Assembly: GCA_963281255.1 (NCBI GenBank)
Contig: OY725503.1
Span: 2,232,001 to 2,296,000, forward strand
Reading direction: 5' to 3'
From: Aphrocallistes beatrix
Lineage: Eukaryota; Porifera; Hexactinellida; Sceptrulophora; Aphrocallistidae
DNA: 64,000 nt
Part shown: piece by piece, positions 1 to 11,574 of the stretch
Position numbering within the stretch: position 1 is the first letter of the stretch
Layout: each line of letters begins with the position of its first letter
Made by a program: the position numbers and the translations under genes
Notes under the pieces: model-generated
What the model saw: only the letters and a program-made list of their open reading frames with translations
Told to the model about the DNA's origin: nothing
The model's database searches: none

Positions 1-231
1 GCGATTAGTGACACAAAGTGGCAGAGGTTGATAATTTTCTACATGAGAATTAGTATTTGTATTGAAAATTTCAAAAATTAGTAATTCGGATGTGTAGTTT
101 ACGAATCTGAAATCAAAAATAGAATACCTCTTCTGTTTGATCACATATTCCATTATGAATAGATCCACTTTAATACTACTAGTATTTGTATGGAGTTTTC
201 GTGGTGGTCGAATACTTTTGTCCGGGTAGTG
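1..231. mobile_element. Tc1-type MITE (family C), right part, cut by window start
   Basis: The right end reads AATACTTTTGTCCGGGTAGTG followed by TA, which matches the right terminus of full copies at 16100-16572, 19691-20095 and 30991-31466. The left end lies outside the window. A short (TA)n tract follows at 232-252. The family has roughly 20 bp terminal inverted repeats resembling Tc1 ends and TA target duplications, and shows no coding capacity. Confidence 0.8.
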
Positions 232-965
232 TATATATATGTATATATATATATTTTTTTAAATTCAATATTTTGAGAATATTTTTATAATTTATAAGTG
301 AGACAACTATTTGTAACTTGAACATAGAAGCGAAAACTCGGTTTTTGATAGATTTCGACGATTAATACCAAATGAAGTTTTTTGTGTTCATTTGATAAAT
401 CACCACTTTATGGAAGAATTTGAAAATTTTCTAAATGGTTTTACACAATTTGTGTCTGTTTTTTTCTTTGAAAATTGACAAATTTCAAAAAAAATATTTT
501 ATAATACTTGATTTAATTCAATTATTAGTTTTGCTGATAACTGTGATTCAAAACTGCATTACAACCTTAAAATAATTCTAATAATACATGTAGAAATCCA
601 GTATTGAATTAAATTGTTCCAAAATTATAGCCTGTTGACAATTTTCACTATTACCAATTCAGAAATACCAATTGATATTGTATACACTACTATAATTCAG
701 AACCCAACTAAATCTATGGTTAATCTATGGCAGAGCTTCCCAATTAGATAAGGTAGAGCGCCATATGCCTTTATTTGCAAAGTTAGAAGCGCCACAACCT
801 GTCAACTATCCTAAATCAAGAATTTTGATTAAAATGAAAATACAATCCTGGTTCCTTAACAATTAATTAATGAGGTCAGGTGATTCGATATAATGCTATA
901 TTATAATTATACAAGCAAACCCAAGGAATTATACTGATACCTGTAACTGTTGAGCATATTATGGG
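232..965. other. AT-rich stretch, no gene seen
   Basis: A TA microsatellite is followed by AT-rich sequence without a recognisable reading frame. Part of 600-700 resembles the interior of the family C MITE. Nothing else could be assigned. Confidence 0.5.
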
Positions 966-1239
966 CAGTGGCGGCTCCAGAAATTTTAATTTTGGTTGGG
1001 GGCTAACTTGAATTCCACTGTACTAGAATTAGAAGACTAGAGTTAGTGTAGTAGCCAGGATTTGAGTTGGGGGATTCTGAATGAGCGTGAACGAGCGTAC
1101 CCCCCAGAACGTTTTCGAATCTTAGATGATGAAATATCGATCTACAGCTATTCTAACCATCTATTGAGCAATAATATTGATCTAATTGATCTTTAAACTA
1201 TATTTGTGAGGGGATGTCCCCCCTTTGGGGACGCTACTG
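966..1239. mobile_element. Non-autonomous hAT-type element with 8 bp target duplication
   Basis: The left end CAGTGGCGGCTCC and right end GACGCTACTG form imperfect inverted termini of the CAGTGGCG hAT type. They are flanked by ATTATGGG (958-965) and ATCATGGG (1240-1247), a 7/8 match and the expected hAT duplication length. No coding sequence is seen inside. Confidence 0.75.
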
Positions 1240-1639
1240 ATCATGGGTGATTGAAATTTTCAGTTAATAGTCTATGTGTCACAAATAGCGCGAGCGCCGC
1301 CATTTGGGAAGCCATGATCTATAGTACATTATCAGTTCCTGATATAGCTTTTGAAGAAATCCATTCGATTGATTCCAATCTTGATAACGCTATAGCAAGC
1401 TCTTCAGTCCGGGACATAGTTGGAATTTAATCAGAGTTTGGAATACACCATTATCTGCCCCTATTCGAATCGAACTGGTATCTCTTGAACCAGGATAGCT
1501 TCAAAACATAGGGAGGGGCATTTATATCAGTAGAAAACCTGGTTCAAGGGGGAAAAATAGGACTCTTAGCAAATAATTATTTTACCCTGTCATGGAAAAT
1601 GGTGAAAAAGTACTGAGATCTTGGATACTTGTATACTCC

Positions 1640-2860
1640 AATTAGTGGATGTCTATATTGTTTATACTATGGCTTAATTCTGAGGAGTCAAATAGATCAC
1701 ACACAAAATTCTTTTGCGCAGGTAGGTTCCGACTGTGGATGAAATTAATCCTAAATTTAACAATCTTGAAAAAGTACAACTTGTTGGCGTTTGAGAGTTG
1801 GAAAGAGCTGGCAATGTGGTTGGACGAATAAAAACACGAAAAAATAAGTGTCAATATTCTTCCTCGTATCCTTGATGCAATCTTGGAATCCTTCATTGAT
1901 TTTAATCAATTCAAATAGAAACGTCTAAGAAAATAACGAAGGTTATTCTGCAAAAATTGAGCCAAGACAGATTGAAGATTGTCGAGGACAAGATTATGAT
2001 AACGCGGCTACTATGGCTGGAATCCACGATGGTGTGCAAAAGCGGATGCGTAATGTGAACCCAAAGGCTGAGTTTGTCACATACACCAGTCACTGTCTCA
2101 ATCTAGCAGGATTCAACTTTATGGAAAGGTAAAAAGAGTATATACCTTCTTTTCTTCCTCCACTCATCGATGGGACATATTGCAAGTATTTTAGAGTGAT
2201 GCGAATAGTGCAAACTCATTGTAGTGCCTGAGATGACGCAGTGAGTTTCCTATGTAACAATTCCCGCAAGTGTTAGAAGTCTTGGCTATACAAACCAAAG
2301 GACTCTGGTCATATCCATCTGATTTAGAATCCACACTTCGACAGTTTCTGGATGCTGGATGAGATGGAATGTTGAGGAAGCTATTATTTATGTGAACACC
2401 AGATGTGAAGAAATGGAGATTACAATAGCGGGACGTGTGAGGAAGTAAATTGATTTCCAAGTAGTGCTACAACGAGAATTGTTTCAAGAGGTAGACAGAT
2501 TAAGAAATGAAATTAACAAACGCTTTGAACAGATGGATACAATTGACAAAAAATTGGATTTCTCCTACTTGAAATTATCATCGGTGCAAATCGAGACAAA
2601 TTTATCAAACAAAGATGAAGTTGATGATGATGAATTAAAACTTAAAATCCATAGATTTAAGAGATATGTGTTAGTTTCACGGGATAACAATCAGTGTCAT
2701 TTGCGGGAATTGCACTATTCTTGTTCTGCTGTGTTGAATGGTCAAATGGGGATATATAGAATCCCTTCAAATCGTATTATCGACATTCGAATTTTGCTGT
2801 CACTAGCGTCTCTCGTAAGATTTCTTTCAAGGCAACAATTAATTGTTTTTCACCATTGAT
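1640..2860 (+). pseudogene. Decayed hAT transposase, ZMYM1-like (DUF4371 region)
   Basis: The reading near 1974-2120 gives CRGQDYDNAATMAG, then GVQ, then SHCLNLAG. This is the core signature of the DUF4371/RNase H-like part of ZMYM1-type hAT transposases, where the family has C-x-GQ-x-YD and H-x-LNL. A second readable piece at 2464-2860 begins LQRELFQEVDRLRNEINKRF, a helical insertion-domain pattern of the same family. Stops and frame changes separate the pieces, so no functional transposase can be made. The zinc finger and C-terminal dimerisation part are not seen here. Confidence 0.65.
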
Positions 2861-3305
2861 CTTGTTTGTTATGCAAAATAGTTCAGAAGTTTTCGATAGG
2901 ATTTAGTCTGGCGAGGTTGGACGCTATATGTTCTTCGTTCAAGACCCCGGCATCTTGTTTTTCGGCCTTCTTGACTTATTTTAGTAGTATGTGCTGGGAC
3001 CCCATCTTACTGAAATATCGCTTTGGACAATTCTGGAGGCAATCATTTTCCAGAATAGACCCTGAATCTCTAATTCAAAGCATAGTGGTTGTGAAAGATT
3101 GTTCAATATAATTTCTCAAAAATTCTGATGTCGCAAATTGTCCTTTAAAGATTATATGGAATTGTGGGAGTGCTTGATATGAAATCACGCCCACACCTGT
3201 TCCAGGAAATTTGACATTGACACTAAATTTCTCCCAAACTTGGTCATTTTGCTTATTGGGAATGCGGAATAACTCAAACGAGGACTCATTCGAGGACATA
3301 ACGCT
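2860..3305 (-). pseudogene. Tc1-like transposase fragment
   Basis: On the minus strand from about 3300 the reading NESSFELF, then VW, then a beta-rich segment resembles the region around the first catalytic Asp of Tc1 transposases; that Asp appears as Asn here. Downstream, after frame changes, DGVPAHT (second catalytic Asp region) and a SPD-NPIEN piece near 2900-2920 follow. The order and spacing fit a Tc1 DDE domain. Stops and at least two frameshifts make it dead. It lies next to hAT debris on the other strand. Confidence 0.6.
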
Positions 3306-3445
3306 CTGTCAGTTTTCAATTGACCCATCCCTTTCATCACTGGATTTTAGGCGAGCTGTCCTCAGTTTTTCAGTCAATTTGCGTTGATTCTGGGGTTTGT
3401 ATGGTCGAACTTTCAGATTTTTGCGTAAATATACGTAGATGCACT

Positions 3446-4660
3446 CAGAGGCGTAGCTTACACCTATGTCGCCCGGGGCGGATGTATTTCATGCCGCCCC
3501 TCAACACATATTTCTACCTCAACTTGGCAAGTGTATCTTATATATTAAAATGCTAGGATTTTTTTGTGTTTGTTCGAATTGATTGAAGAATTGGGAAGTC
3601 ATAGAGGTGTGAAAATTGGCATGTAGGTGTCAAATGATATGACTACGATTAAGTTCCAAGATCTAAGCGAAATTTTCACATCTCTGCAAAAAAAATGCAA
3701 AACAATTTTTCACACCTTTTCTATACAAAATAAATGACTATATCACAATAGAAATCATTGTACAAGTATGAAATTTTTGAAGTATTAACAACAATGATAA
3801 TAGATCGTCATTGTTATTAATACTTCAAAGCCACAATTTATGTTTGATATCTTAAATGTATTATAATGTATAGCAATAAAAAAAGATTATGTGCATATTT
3901 TCACACCTTTATATGCATATTTTCACACCATTTGATGAATTTTGAAAATAATGCTGGACTAGCTTTCAACTGTTGACATGGGGTTTTCAGGGGTGTAGAT
4001 ATCGAATATCATATTTTCAGATGTACATGATAAATTATTTGTTTACTTTTGTTCACAATAGATACATAAAGTAAACAAATTACAAAAATAGGCTAGAAAC
4101 TAGCTTTCAACGGTTGGCATGGGGGTTTTAGTGCTGTAGATTTAGAATAATATATTTTCGGATCCATATGGAAATTATTCGTTGACCTTTGTTTACAATA
4201 TTTATATATAGGAAAAGAATTCCAAAATAGGTTTGATTGAGTGAATCCAGGCGCCCACAGGGCGACTCTGCGGACACGTAGTGTCCGCAAGCCGCGCAGC
4301 GCAAGCAAGCGAAGCGTGCCTGTATTGATTATCGACGTAATAATCGAATTCCGAATTTTATTAAAAGACTTTGCGAATATCTTATGGATTAACAAGCAAG
4401 CGAAGCGTGCTTGTTAACTTAATTTGTGGTGTGTTTTTCCCATTTATATTTTTAATTGTGACTAGACAAAACCATTAGAATTTCATATTTGAAATTAATT
4501 TAAAATACTATTCATACTCGTATTAGCTGGAAAAAGCATGTTCAAATTCAAAATACCTTGCAAAATTATGAGTTTACCAATATATATTTTATGAAACACA
4601 AGGTCAAGTGCCGCCCCCTATGAAGCGCCGCCCCCCCGCCCCCCCCTAGCTACGCCACTG
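3446..4660. mobile_element. hAT-type element with perfect 8 bp duplication GATGCACT
   Basis: The termini CAGAGGCGTAGCT (left) and, on the other strand, CAGTGGCGTAGCT (right) are flanked by identical GATGCACT at 3438-3445 and 4661-4668. The subterminal sequence is rich in CCGCCCC on both sides. Most of the interior is a later Helitron-like insertion (3536-4413). No transposase is encoded. Confidence 0.85.
3536..4413 (+). mobile_element. Helitron-like non-autonomous element, family B
   Basis: It starts TCTTATATATTAAAATGCTAG after an A. It ends with the GC-rich tail shared by all copies (TGTCCGCAAGCCGCGCAGCG, then AAGCGAAGCGTGCCTG at 4322) and a second short tail ending CTTG at 4413 followed by T. 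The duplicated tail suggests either a tandem end or read-through to a second terminus. Nested in the hAT element 3446-4660. Confidence 0.65.
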
Positions 4661-4668
4661 GATGCACT

Positions 4669-5402
4669 GTCACTTGGGAGATAGGGAACCTTTTCGATTT
4701 AAGATTCTTTGAGATAAGTCGTGTGAATTTGATTTTTAACTGATAGTCTTGGTAGTAACCACTTTCGGTACAATAGTAACGGGCGTTTCTCCTCCACTAC
4801 CTCTTATATTGTGTAGAGACTCACCAGCCTTGGACCTCAGCGACCAACTCCGAAATATACGTAGGATAGATACCCCGATGACCTTTTAAAATTTCAGTTT
4901 CTATCATGCTAACTGCACGTGTACGGGTGGCTAGAGTCACTTTTTGACCATTATTATTTCAAATATATGAGAACTAAGAATAATTGAATACTTTTACTAT
5001 CAACAATTATCAGAATTAATAGAACTTTAGTATTTACAGTATGTAAAAAGAGAATTTAGAACTAAATGCGATTAGTTTAATTGATTTATGAACTAATTAT
5101 TTTCAAAAAGGGGACATCAATTATTATACCTTGTATTTTATCTGTTCCATGTTATACCGGCCTAGATAGATTGACCTGCACTTATAGTGACCCGTTAAAT
5201 GGGAATATATTACCGTGACATAGTCACTTTACTATTTTGATGGTTCGTTTTAGAGGCATTGAGGCCATACTGAAGTCCAGAAAAATGTCTTCGAAAACCT
5301 GGCCACGGGAAAGTGGTTAGTTAGGATAAATTCAAGATGTCCACGCTCAATAATTTCAATATTCTCCAATTTGTTTTCTCTGAATTAGACCTTATTAATG
5401 TA
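4669..5402. other. No gene recognised
   Basis: AT-rich sequence with many stops in all frames. I see no repeat family that recurs in the window. Confidence 0.4.
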
Positions 5403-6059
5403 TCCTTACTATTAAAACTCGATTATTGTATATATATATATATATATATATCTGTAACGAATTGATTGAAGAAACTGCCGGGCGCAGAAGGCTGATTTTT
5501 GGCATGTGGGAGTTTTTTGGCTATGGCTCCAGTAAGTTTCTGAGTTCAGAGCAAAATGTCGACTCATCATGGAGTTATGACGTCATTGTCACATTTTTAA
5601 AAGTTAAGCAACACAGTTATTCGGGCATAACTCAGCCATTATAGGAGATAGAAGGCTGAAATTTACTAACATACCAACATACATACCTTACCTACATTAC
5701 TACCTAACATACTAACATTACTACATTACTACATTACTAACATTACTACATTATTACTACCTAACATACTAACATACTAACCTAACATAATACCTAACAT
5801 ACTAACATACCTCACATATGATGCGACTTTCATCAAAAAATGATGACTCATCACTTTGTTATGATGTCATCATTACGCATAAAAATTTTAAAATTGACAA
5901 ATTTGGTGATTGTTCGAGTGATTTCGATTTTAAAACTAAGATGGACATATTTAGAGATAATATCTCCCTTATAATGTCACCTCCAGGCGATCGAAGGGAG
6001 CCTCCGGCGGACACGAAGTGTCTGCCAGCCGCGCAGCGCATGCAAGCGAAGCGCGCTTG
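5403..6059 (+). mobile_element. Helitron-like non-autonomous element, family A, full length
   Basis: It starts TCCTTACTATTAAAACTCG after A (5402), carries a (TA)n tract, then CTGTAACGAATTGATTGAAG, the family body, and the GC-rich tail ending in the hairpin CAAGCG-AAGCG-CGCTTG directly before T (6060). An internal array at about 5672-5815 expands a TACTAACAT-like unit that is single copy in other members. No protein is encoded; apparent short reading frames are repeat-derived. Confidence 0.75.
5672..5815. repeat. Minisatellite expanded inside Helitron-like copy
   Basis: Irregular repeats of ACATACTAACAT / TACCTAACATTACTAC units. Sister copies have only one TACTAACA(C/T) at this point, so the array arose inside this copy. 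Confidence 0.7.
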
Positions 6060-6439
6060 TTACCAATGTATATGAACAATATACTTAGCTAACAGGCACT
6101 TTGCATCTTAACAATGGATAAGATATACATCACTACTATAACTAAGTGCTGTAATACTAACCTAAGACCAAGCGTACGTGTGATACCGTTAATGCTGTAA
6201 ACTCGAAATATGCTTCTTTACAGGTATGAACGATATTACATAGATTTCCTTATGGTTTTGATTCATGATCTGAATCTCCAAGCACATTGATTACCTTATT
6301 ATATATTTTATTACTAATTATTTATCATGTCCAGTCACTATATGTACAGTACTAGAACCATTTACAGTCCTCCATTAAATATTATTTCAGCTGCGCAGTT
6401 TTTGAATTTAGGAAGTACTCGAATATTATCAGATTCGTA

Positions 6440-6650
6440 TCCGGTTAGGCCCGTTAGGGAATTATCCATGAATTCTGATATTCGGTTCAAACGGTTTCAT
6501 TTTTACTTCGCATCCTTTCTCCTTCAACTGGATGATTTTGTTTACTAAATCTTGCTTGTTACGATCCCGTAACAAAAACTCATCCTTTTTCCCCCCATGG
6601 ATACAGTCTCTGTTGTGAATTTTATTACGGTTTGATTTGTCTGTTGACAT
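6440..6650 (-). pseudogene. Possible transposon-associated protein fragment
   Basis: The minus strand reads KKDEFLLRDRNKQDLVNKII followed by EKGCEV. This resembles a short block (KKDxFLxNxxNKQ, then KGC) that I recall from uncharacterised proteins carried by invertebrate transposons. A stop interrupts it and a shifted frame continues toward 6360. It sits just upstream of the RNA ligase gene on the opposite strand. The assignment is weak and no function is claimed. Confidence 0.3.
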
Positions 6651-6972
6651 CTCTAATGGGCGTTGTCCTTTAAAGACAACTGTAGCTTCCCCATAATTGC
6701 GAAGGGTAAGGTCTACATGGCCCGCGACATCTTTTCAAATTATCCATAATGCGGACCGCGTGTTAGTGATTGTATTGCAAATTGGACCAGCAAATTGAGT
6801 ATGAATTAAGGGAATGTATGCATATCGACATAACAAAAATTCAAATCGAATCGACATAACAAAAATTAGTTGAAAAATTCTCGGATCATTACATTCAATT
6901 TTTATGCCCTTTCATAATTATTTTTAAATATGCACCCTGTTTCTTTTAGAATAGTATTTGCTACTTGTTACT

Positions 6973-7315
6973 ATGGCCTCTAATTTGATAGATACTGATC
7001 CTCCTATATTTTTGGAATTTGAAAAAATCCCTGAAGATATATCTATTTGGAACGAAATAGATCTAAAAAAGATTAAACGATGGATTGTTTTGGAAAAAGT
7101 TCATGGAGCAAACTTTTCTTTCTACATTTCCCGTACCAAATCAATTCGAGTATCCAAGAGAACTTCATTCATCACAATTTCAGACTTTTTCTTTGGTGTT
7201 CATCAATCGATGATTATTCCCGAAATTAAAGATAAATTAAAATATGTTTTAGATTATGTTGTTAATTTATATCCTGAAATATCACAACTTTCACTTCATG
7301 GAGAACTTTTTGGAG
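6973..7315 (+). CDS. RNA ligase, Rnl2 type, exon 1 (residues 1-115)
   Basis: First coding exon of an ATP-dependent RNA ligase. The ATG at 6973 has A at -3 and G at +4, and an in-frame TAG lies just upstream at 6952. A possible acceptor (TTTCTTTTAG) ending at 6949 suggests a 5' UTR intron. The exon encodes motif I, EKVHGAN, whose Lys42 would be the adenylylated nucleophile, then the KRT-containing strand typical of Rnl2 (residues 59-75) and the motif HGELFGG with Glu111. The exon ends ...GGA G before the donor GTATAT (7316), phase 1. Rnl2 enzymes seal 3'-OH/5'-phosphate nicks, mainly in duplex RNA; the substrate here is unknown. Confidence 0.88.
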
Positions 7316-7361
7316 GTATATATTTAGGTACAATTTTAGTATTTTGCCTCCCATGGAAATA

Positions 7362-7770
7362 GATTGAAGAAAATGTTAGGCACAGAAAGCTGATTTCTGG
7401 TATGATGGAGTCATTGCTATGACTCCACTAAGTTCTAACCTTAGACGAAAATGATGACTCATAATGAATTATGACTTCATTGTCACCTTTGTTTTTGTTT
7501 AGAAATTTCAGTTTTTCGACTATAACACCATTTTATGATAGAACGTTGAAATTTTGATAGAATGTATAGATAAATATCTCTCAAATATGATATAACTCTC
7601 ATTAATTTTTTTTGTGATTTTTCTAGTGATGTCGATTATTACAGTAAGACTGATGTAATTGGAGATCTTATCTACCTTATAATTCATCAATGAGCCTACG
7701 CGCCCAAAGATCGCCTCCGGCAGACGAGTAAAGTGTATCCAAACCAGCGCAAGCAATCGAAGCGCGCTTG
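7362..7770 (+). mobile_element. Helitron-like family A copy, diverged, 5' truncated (intron 1)
   Basis: The family A body begins at ATTGATTGAAG-like sequence and can be followed to the tail AGCGCAAGCAATCGAAGCGCGCTTG, then T. It has many substitutions relative to other copies, so it is older. It begins only about 45 bases inside the first ligase intron. Confidence 0.65.
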
Positions 7771-7907
7771 TTAATATGAAAATCAATGATGCATGCTTGA
7801 ATCGTTCATTCTATTTCGAATAATTAAGGATTTAATTTGTGATTAGGAATTTATTGCACACTGCATATCGAATCGGTCTTGCTGTTGTTAGCAAGTGTAC
7901 TCCCATG

Positions 7908-8289
7908 AATCATCATGGAATTATGACGTCATTGTCATATTTTTAAAAGTTAAGCAACACAGTTATTCGGGCATAACTCAGCTATTATAGGAGATAGAAG
8001 GCTGAAGTTTTGATAGAATCTGTATACTAACACGTCTCACATATGATGCAACTATCATAAAAAAATGATGACTCATCACTTTGCTATGACGTCATCATTA
8101 CTCATCAAAATTTAAAAAATTGACAAATTTGATGTTTTTTCGAGTGATATCGATTTTAAAACTAAGATGGACATATTTAGAGATGATATCTCCCTTATAA
8201 TTAACCAATGTCACCTCCAGACGACCGAAGGGAACCTCCGGCGGACACAAACTGTCCGCCAGCCGCGCAGCGCAAGCAAGCGAAGCTTG
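7908..8289 (+). mobile_element. Helitron-like family A copy, 5' truncated (intron 1)
   Basis: It starts within the family body (ATCATGGAATTATGACGTCA) and continues colinearly to the GC tail, which ends AAGCTTG before T (8290). The terminal hairpin is shortened by a small deletion. Confidence 0.7.
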
Positions 8290-9170
8290 TACGACATCAT
8301 TTCGATTGTTGATTTCTTCAAAAGAGACAAGCAAATTATCTCACGATGACAATTTATCCATATTCCATCGAATAATAATTGAAAGGAATGCTAATGTAAC
8401 GTCCTCAAGGCAAGAGTAAGAGTTCACTCAATTAATAACTTGATCGTGAAAAGATCTGGAAAACATCTTTCAAAGGAGATCCATGGCCAATGGCAATATA
8501 TATTCCTGTACCATACAATATTACTACATTACAATGTACAACCGCGATAATTTATAGTTTTAAATGATTTAATTTCTATTTTGCGAGTTTCTCAGGATTC
8601 TAGTGCTCTTTCTAGATGCCCTTAAAATTTATCTGTTTGCAGTTTTCGACCGTTCCTAAAATTTAATATTTAATTTCTTTATATCTAATATTTTGCATAA
8701 TATTTACTCCCCAGAGGCTTAACTATACATCAATGAGATGAATCCGCAACATTATCTATTAGAAGCTGGTGTGAGTTAAACTGGTCATAAACTTGTTGAT
8801 ATTCCGATATACTTGACTTTTAGTCTGGGGAATCTTTCTACAAAATAAATTATGCTACCAAAGCCTGCTCAACCCTGTTCTCAACCTGAAAAACTTCTGC
8901 ATGCTTCAGTACTTCTGATCCGAGGAGTAGATGTGACTCTGCATATTCATCAGCCAGGACAAAAAGTTTTTTTAACAACAAACAACTTTACCTCCTCTAT
9001 AGGTAATATTATATGATGCTTTTGAAAACCTGCCGTGTGGAAAACCCAATCATAATTTTGCTCTCAACAGGAACATTCTTCGACAGCCAGCAGTGTAGAT
9101 GCTACTATTTTGATTATCAAAATGAGTAAAGAAGCCTCTGTGTTTGCCTATATTCACTGATGCATTGTCG
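8290..9170. other. No gene recognised (intron 1)
   Basis: AT-rich intronic sequence. The part from about 8850 may belong to the decayed hAT relic downstream on the minus strand, but I cannot read a clear protein there. Confidence 0.4.
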
Positions 9171-9174
9171 AGGC

Positions 9175-9540
9175 TTAACCCAATGACATTTTCTCATGGA
9201 ATGCTGTGCTGGTCAAAGGCGAGGCTAGTCGCATGAAATTTGGCCATTGGCACTGCAATCTAAGACAAGCAAGACGCATATGCCAAAACCCGGTTGCCGC
9301 TCTGCTCCTGTAACTGTCAAATATGCGAACTACTATGGGATAATGACTTTCTGTCCCAATATTGGAACTTCCATCAATAACTAGGCTAAAAGATTCATTT
9401 TGTAAATATTTCCTAACCGGGACAAGCATATCTGGGCCCAATACATTCACAATAGCAAAGGTCTTGGTAGCAACACATCCATATTTCTGTGTAATCTTGC
9501 TAACCGGAAACATTTTCCTGAATAAAGGACCTGCATGACT
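9175..9540 (-). pseudogene. hAT transposase fragment (intron 1)
   Basis: The minus-strand reading contains KTFAIVNVLGPDMLVPVRKY, then SFSLVIDGSSNIGTESHYPI, then VVRIFD. The family pattern is a block ending in L-(L/V)-(I/V)-D-x-S-(T/N), about 10 residues, then a V-R-(Y/I)-F-D strand, the first catalytic Asp region of BED/ZBED-like hAT transposases. It is about 110 residues with no intact flanks, so it is a relic. It is antisense to the host gene. Confidence 0.6.
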
Positions 9541-10227
9541 TGAACCTTCAATGGAAGATAATATTTCAAAATATACGCAATAAATAATAGTTCAGCATTA
9601 ATGACATTTTCTTGGTCACTATTTCTTTGGAAGGCTGGAGTTCCTTGGTTACTCTTGCATCCTTCTTATCTTCCTCCCCATTTATCTAGGTGTCTATATA
9701 CCTCCCTCTTGCCTTGATGTGTTATTTCAATGCTTATGGTACCACCTATGCATATATGATTTCAAGAGCTCAAATAGTTCTTGCGAAAAGTAATAAAAGA
9801 TGCTTCAAGAGTGGTGTGGCATCTACTATACGTACTTGACCTATTGCTACCATGAGGTATGAGTTTTGATGCCTCTGTAGGTCAGCAGGTTTCAATAATC
9901 CTATAGGGTCACTTGAGAGCTATGCAAAAGAGTAATTTATTCTTCCTACATATGTAGGTCTTTCTACTGTATCATAATTGGGCTGCTATTCTAGTCTATT
10001 AAGACTGCCAAGTGCCAACCTTTTATTTCTTTTATTTCTTTTATTTAAGCTCTCAAATTTTCTATTTGAAAATCGGTAATAATTATTGTACTAACAAATT
10101 TACTTAATTTGTTAGTGCAATAATTAGAACCCCATGAAAAATATTTTAAATTTTGCTGAGTTATCTCAGATATTTTCAAATTTAAGATTTTTCTTCATTT
10201 TGTTGTTAATGTTAAATTAATAGGCTA
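9541..10227. other. No gene recognised; small hairpin at about 10089-10128
   Basis: AT-rich intron sequence. One inverted repeat, ACTAACAAATTTACTTAATTTGTTAGT, is visible near 10101. No coding signal is seen. Confidence 0.4.
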
Positions 10228-10975
10228 CAAGCACGAATCGCTTGCTTGCACTGCCGGCTGGCGGGTACTTTGTGTCCGCCGGAGGCACCCTTTGGGCGCC
10301 TGGGTCACATTGATTAATTATAAGGGAGATAACATCTCTAAAACGTCTGTCCTACTGTTATAATGGATATCGCACCAAAAATGATTTTCAGAACAGGTTA
10401 AGGACACTGGACACGTTTTTAATATAATATTTTTCGCTTAGAACTGAGCTGTGAATGGATTGATGCGAAAAATTTGAATTTTTTTCATGGAATGTAGCTA
10501 CATTCCAGCGTTTCTTTGGAAACGTATTTTGGTCAGTTGGAGTTATATCTTGAAAACCTCACTAATGAGGCATTCAAATTTAATCCAATTTATCACCTTG
10601 GTCGAATTTGGTAATTTGTCTAGTAACTCGTGAACCATTGAATTTAGATATATATATTATATATTCGCTTAATAGGAAGTTGTCTATTGGCCATCAAATA
10701 GGATCAAATATGAATGCCTAGTTAGTGCGGTTTTCAAAATATGATCCCAACTGACCAAATTACGTTTCCATAGAAACCCTGGAATGCAGTAACATTTCAT
10801 GATCAATCCATTCACAGCTCAGTTCTATGCAAAAAATGTTATATTAAAAACATTTAGAAGTGTCCTTAAACCGGTTCTAAAAATCACTAAATTCGTCACA
10901 AATATAAACTGTTGTGCAATCATATGATGACTGATCAAAATTTAAATAATGGATATGAGTACTTTGACACCATAT
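10228..10975 (-). mobile_element. Helitron-like family A copy, reverse, split by a foldback element
   Basis: It reads as the reverse complement of the family A tail (CAAGCACGAATCGCTTGCTTG) and body up to 10381, is interrupted by the foldback 10382-10886, and resumes with the CACTAAATTCGTCA-type body. The expected head is not found, so the 5' part is missing. Confidence 0.65.
10382..10886. mobile_element. Foldback element, about 505 bp, long inverted arms
   Basis: The left arm TGATTTTCAGAACAGGTTAAGG is matched in inverted orientation at the right end (CCTTAAACCGGTTCTAAAAATCA). The pairing continues inward through CAGCTCAGTTCTA-type and GGAAACGTA-type blocks. It lies inside a family A copy. 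A partial second copy is at about 38090-38275. Confidence 0.75.
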
Positions 10976-11062
10976 TTATATACTCTGGTAATACATTCGT
11001 AAGCTATATTCTGCGTTGTTAATGTTTTAAGGCAGCTCATGTATTAGTTCAACTATCTTCTA

Positions 11063-11121
11063 CAACCCTCATCTAAACCGGCAACTCTCGTCTAAACCGC
11101 AACCCTCGTCTAAACCGGCAA
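11063..11121. repeat. Short tandem repeat, about 19 bp unit
   Basis: Units of the form CAACCCTCGTCTAAACCGG repeat about three times with small changes. Confidence 0.7.
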
Positions 11122-11378
11122 GTTATTGTGAGGCCTTATGTATAGTCGGCCATGGTTTGATTCATTAAACTTTTAAAACCGAAATCTATAGAGCTTCAAA
11201 TTGAGTATGGTAGATTCAATTTAGAATAGGATATTAAAATTAATTGTGCATATGTTATGTTTTGGTCATATGACCCTCAGCGAAAAAATACACTAGCTAT
11301 TTATAATGGGGCATGAAGATTTCAAATACCTTTGCACTTGGTATTAATCTAATTCTTAAATTTTATTTTATTTCATAG

Positions 11379-11510
11379 GCTTATACTTACATCCCGATGT
11401 TACTTCTTCTTCGTTACCTATTCAACCAGTGCAGAATGCGATTATGTATAATCCTGAGTTAGCCTTTATCGCATTTGATATTGCGATTTATTCTGGAGAT
11501 ATGAATAGAG
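11379..11510 (+). CDS. RNA ligase, Rnl2 type, exon 2 (residues 115-159)
   Basis: An internal 132 bp exon with acceptor TTTCATAG before 11379 and a consensus donor GTAAGT at 11511. Joined to exon 1 it restores Gly115 and reads on without a stop. It encodes the stretch with PVQ (residues 131-133) and then ELAFIAFDI (141-149), which corresponds to motif IIIa of the family, where an aromatic residue stacks on the adenine ring and a following F-D-I strand is conserved. The exon ends in phase 1, so all coding junctions in the gene have the same phase. No paralogous copy of this exon is seen in the window. Confidence 0.88.
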
Positions 11511-11574
11511 GTAAGTATCCAAACAACTTTATATTTGAACCCTATTAAATAATAGTCCTGGAATAATCGAAAAA

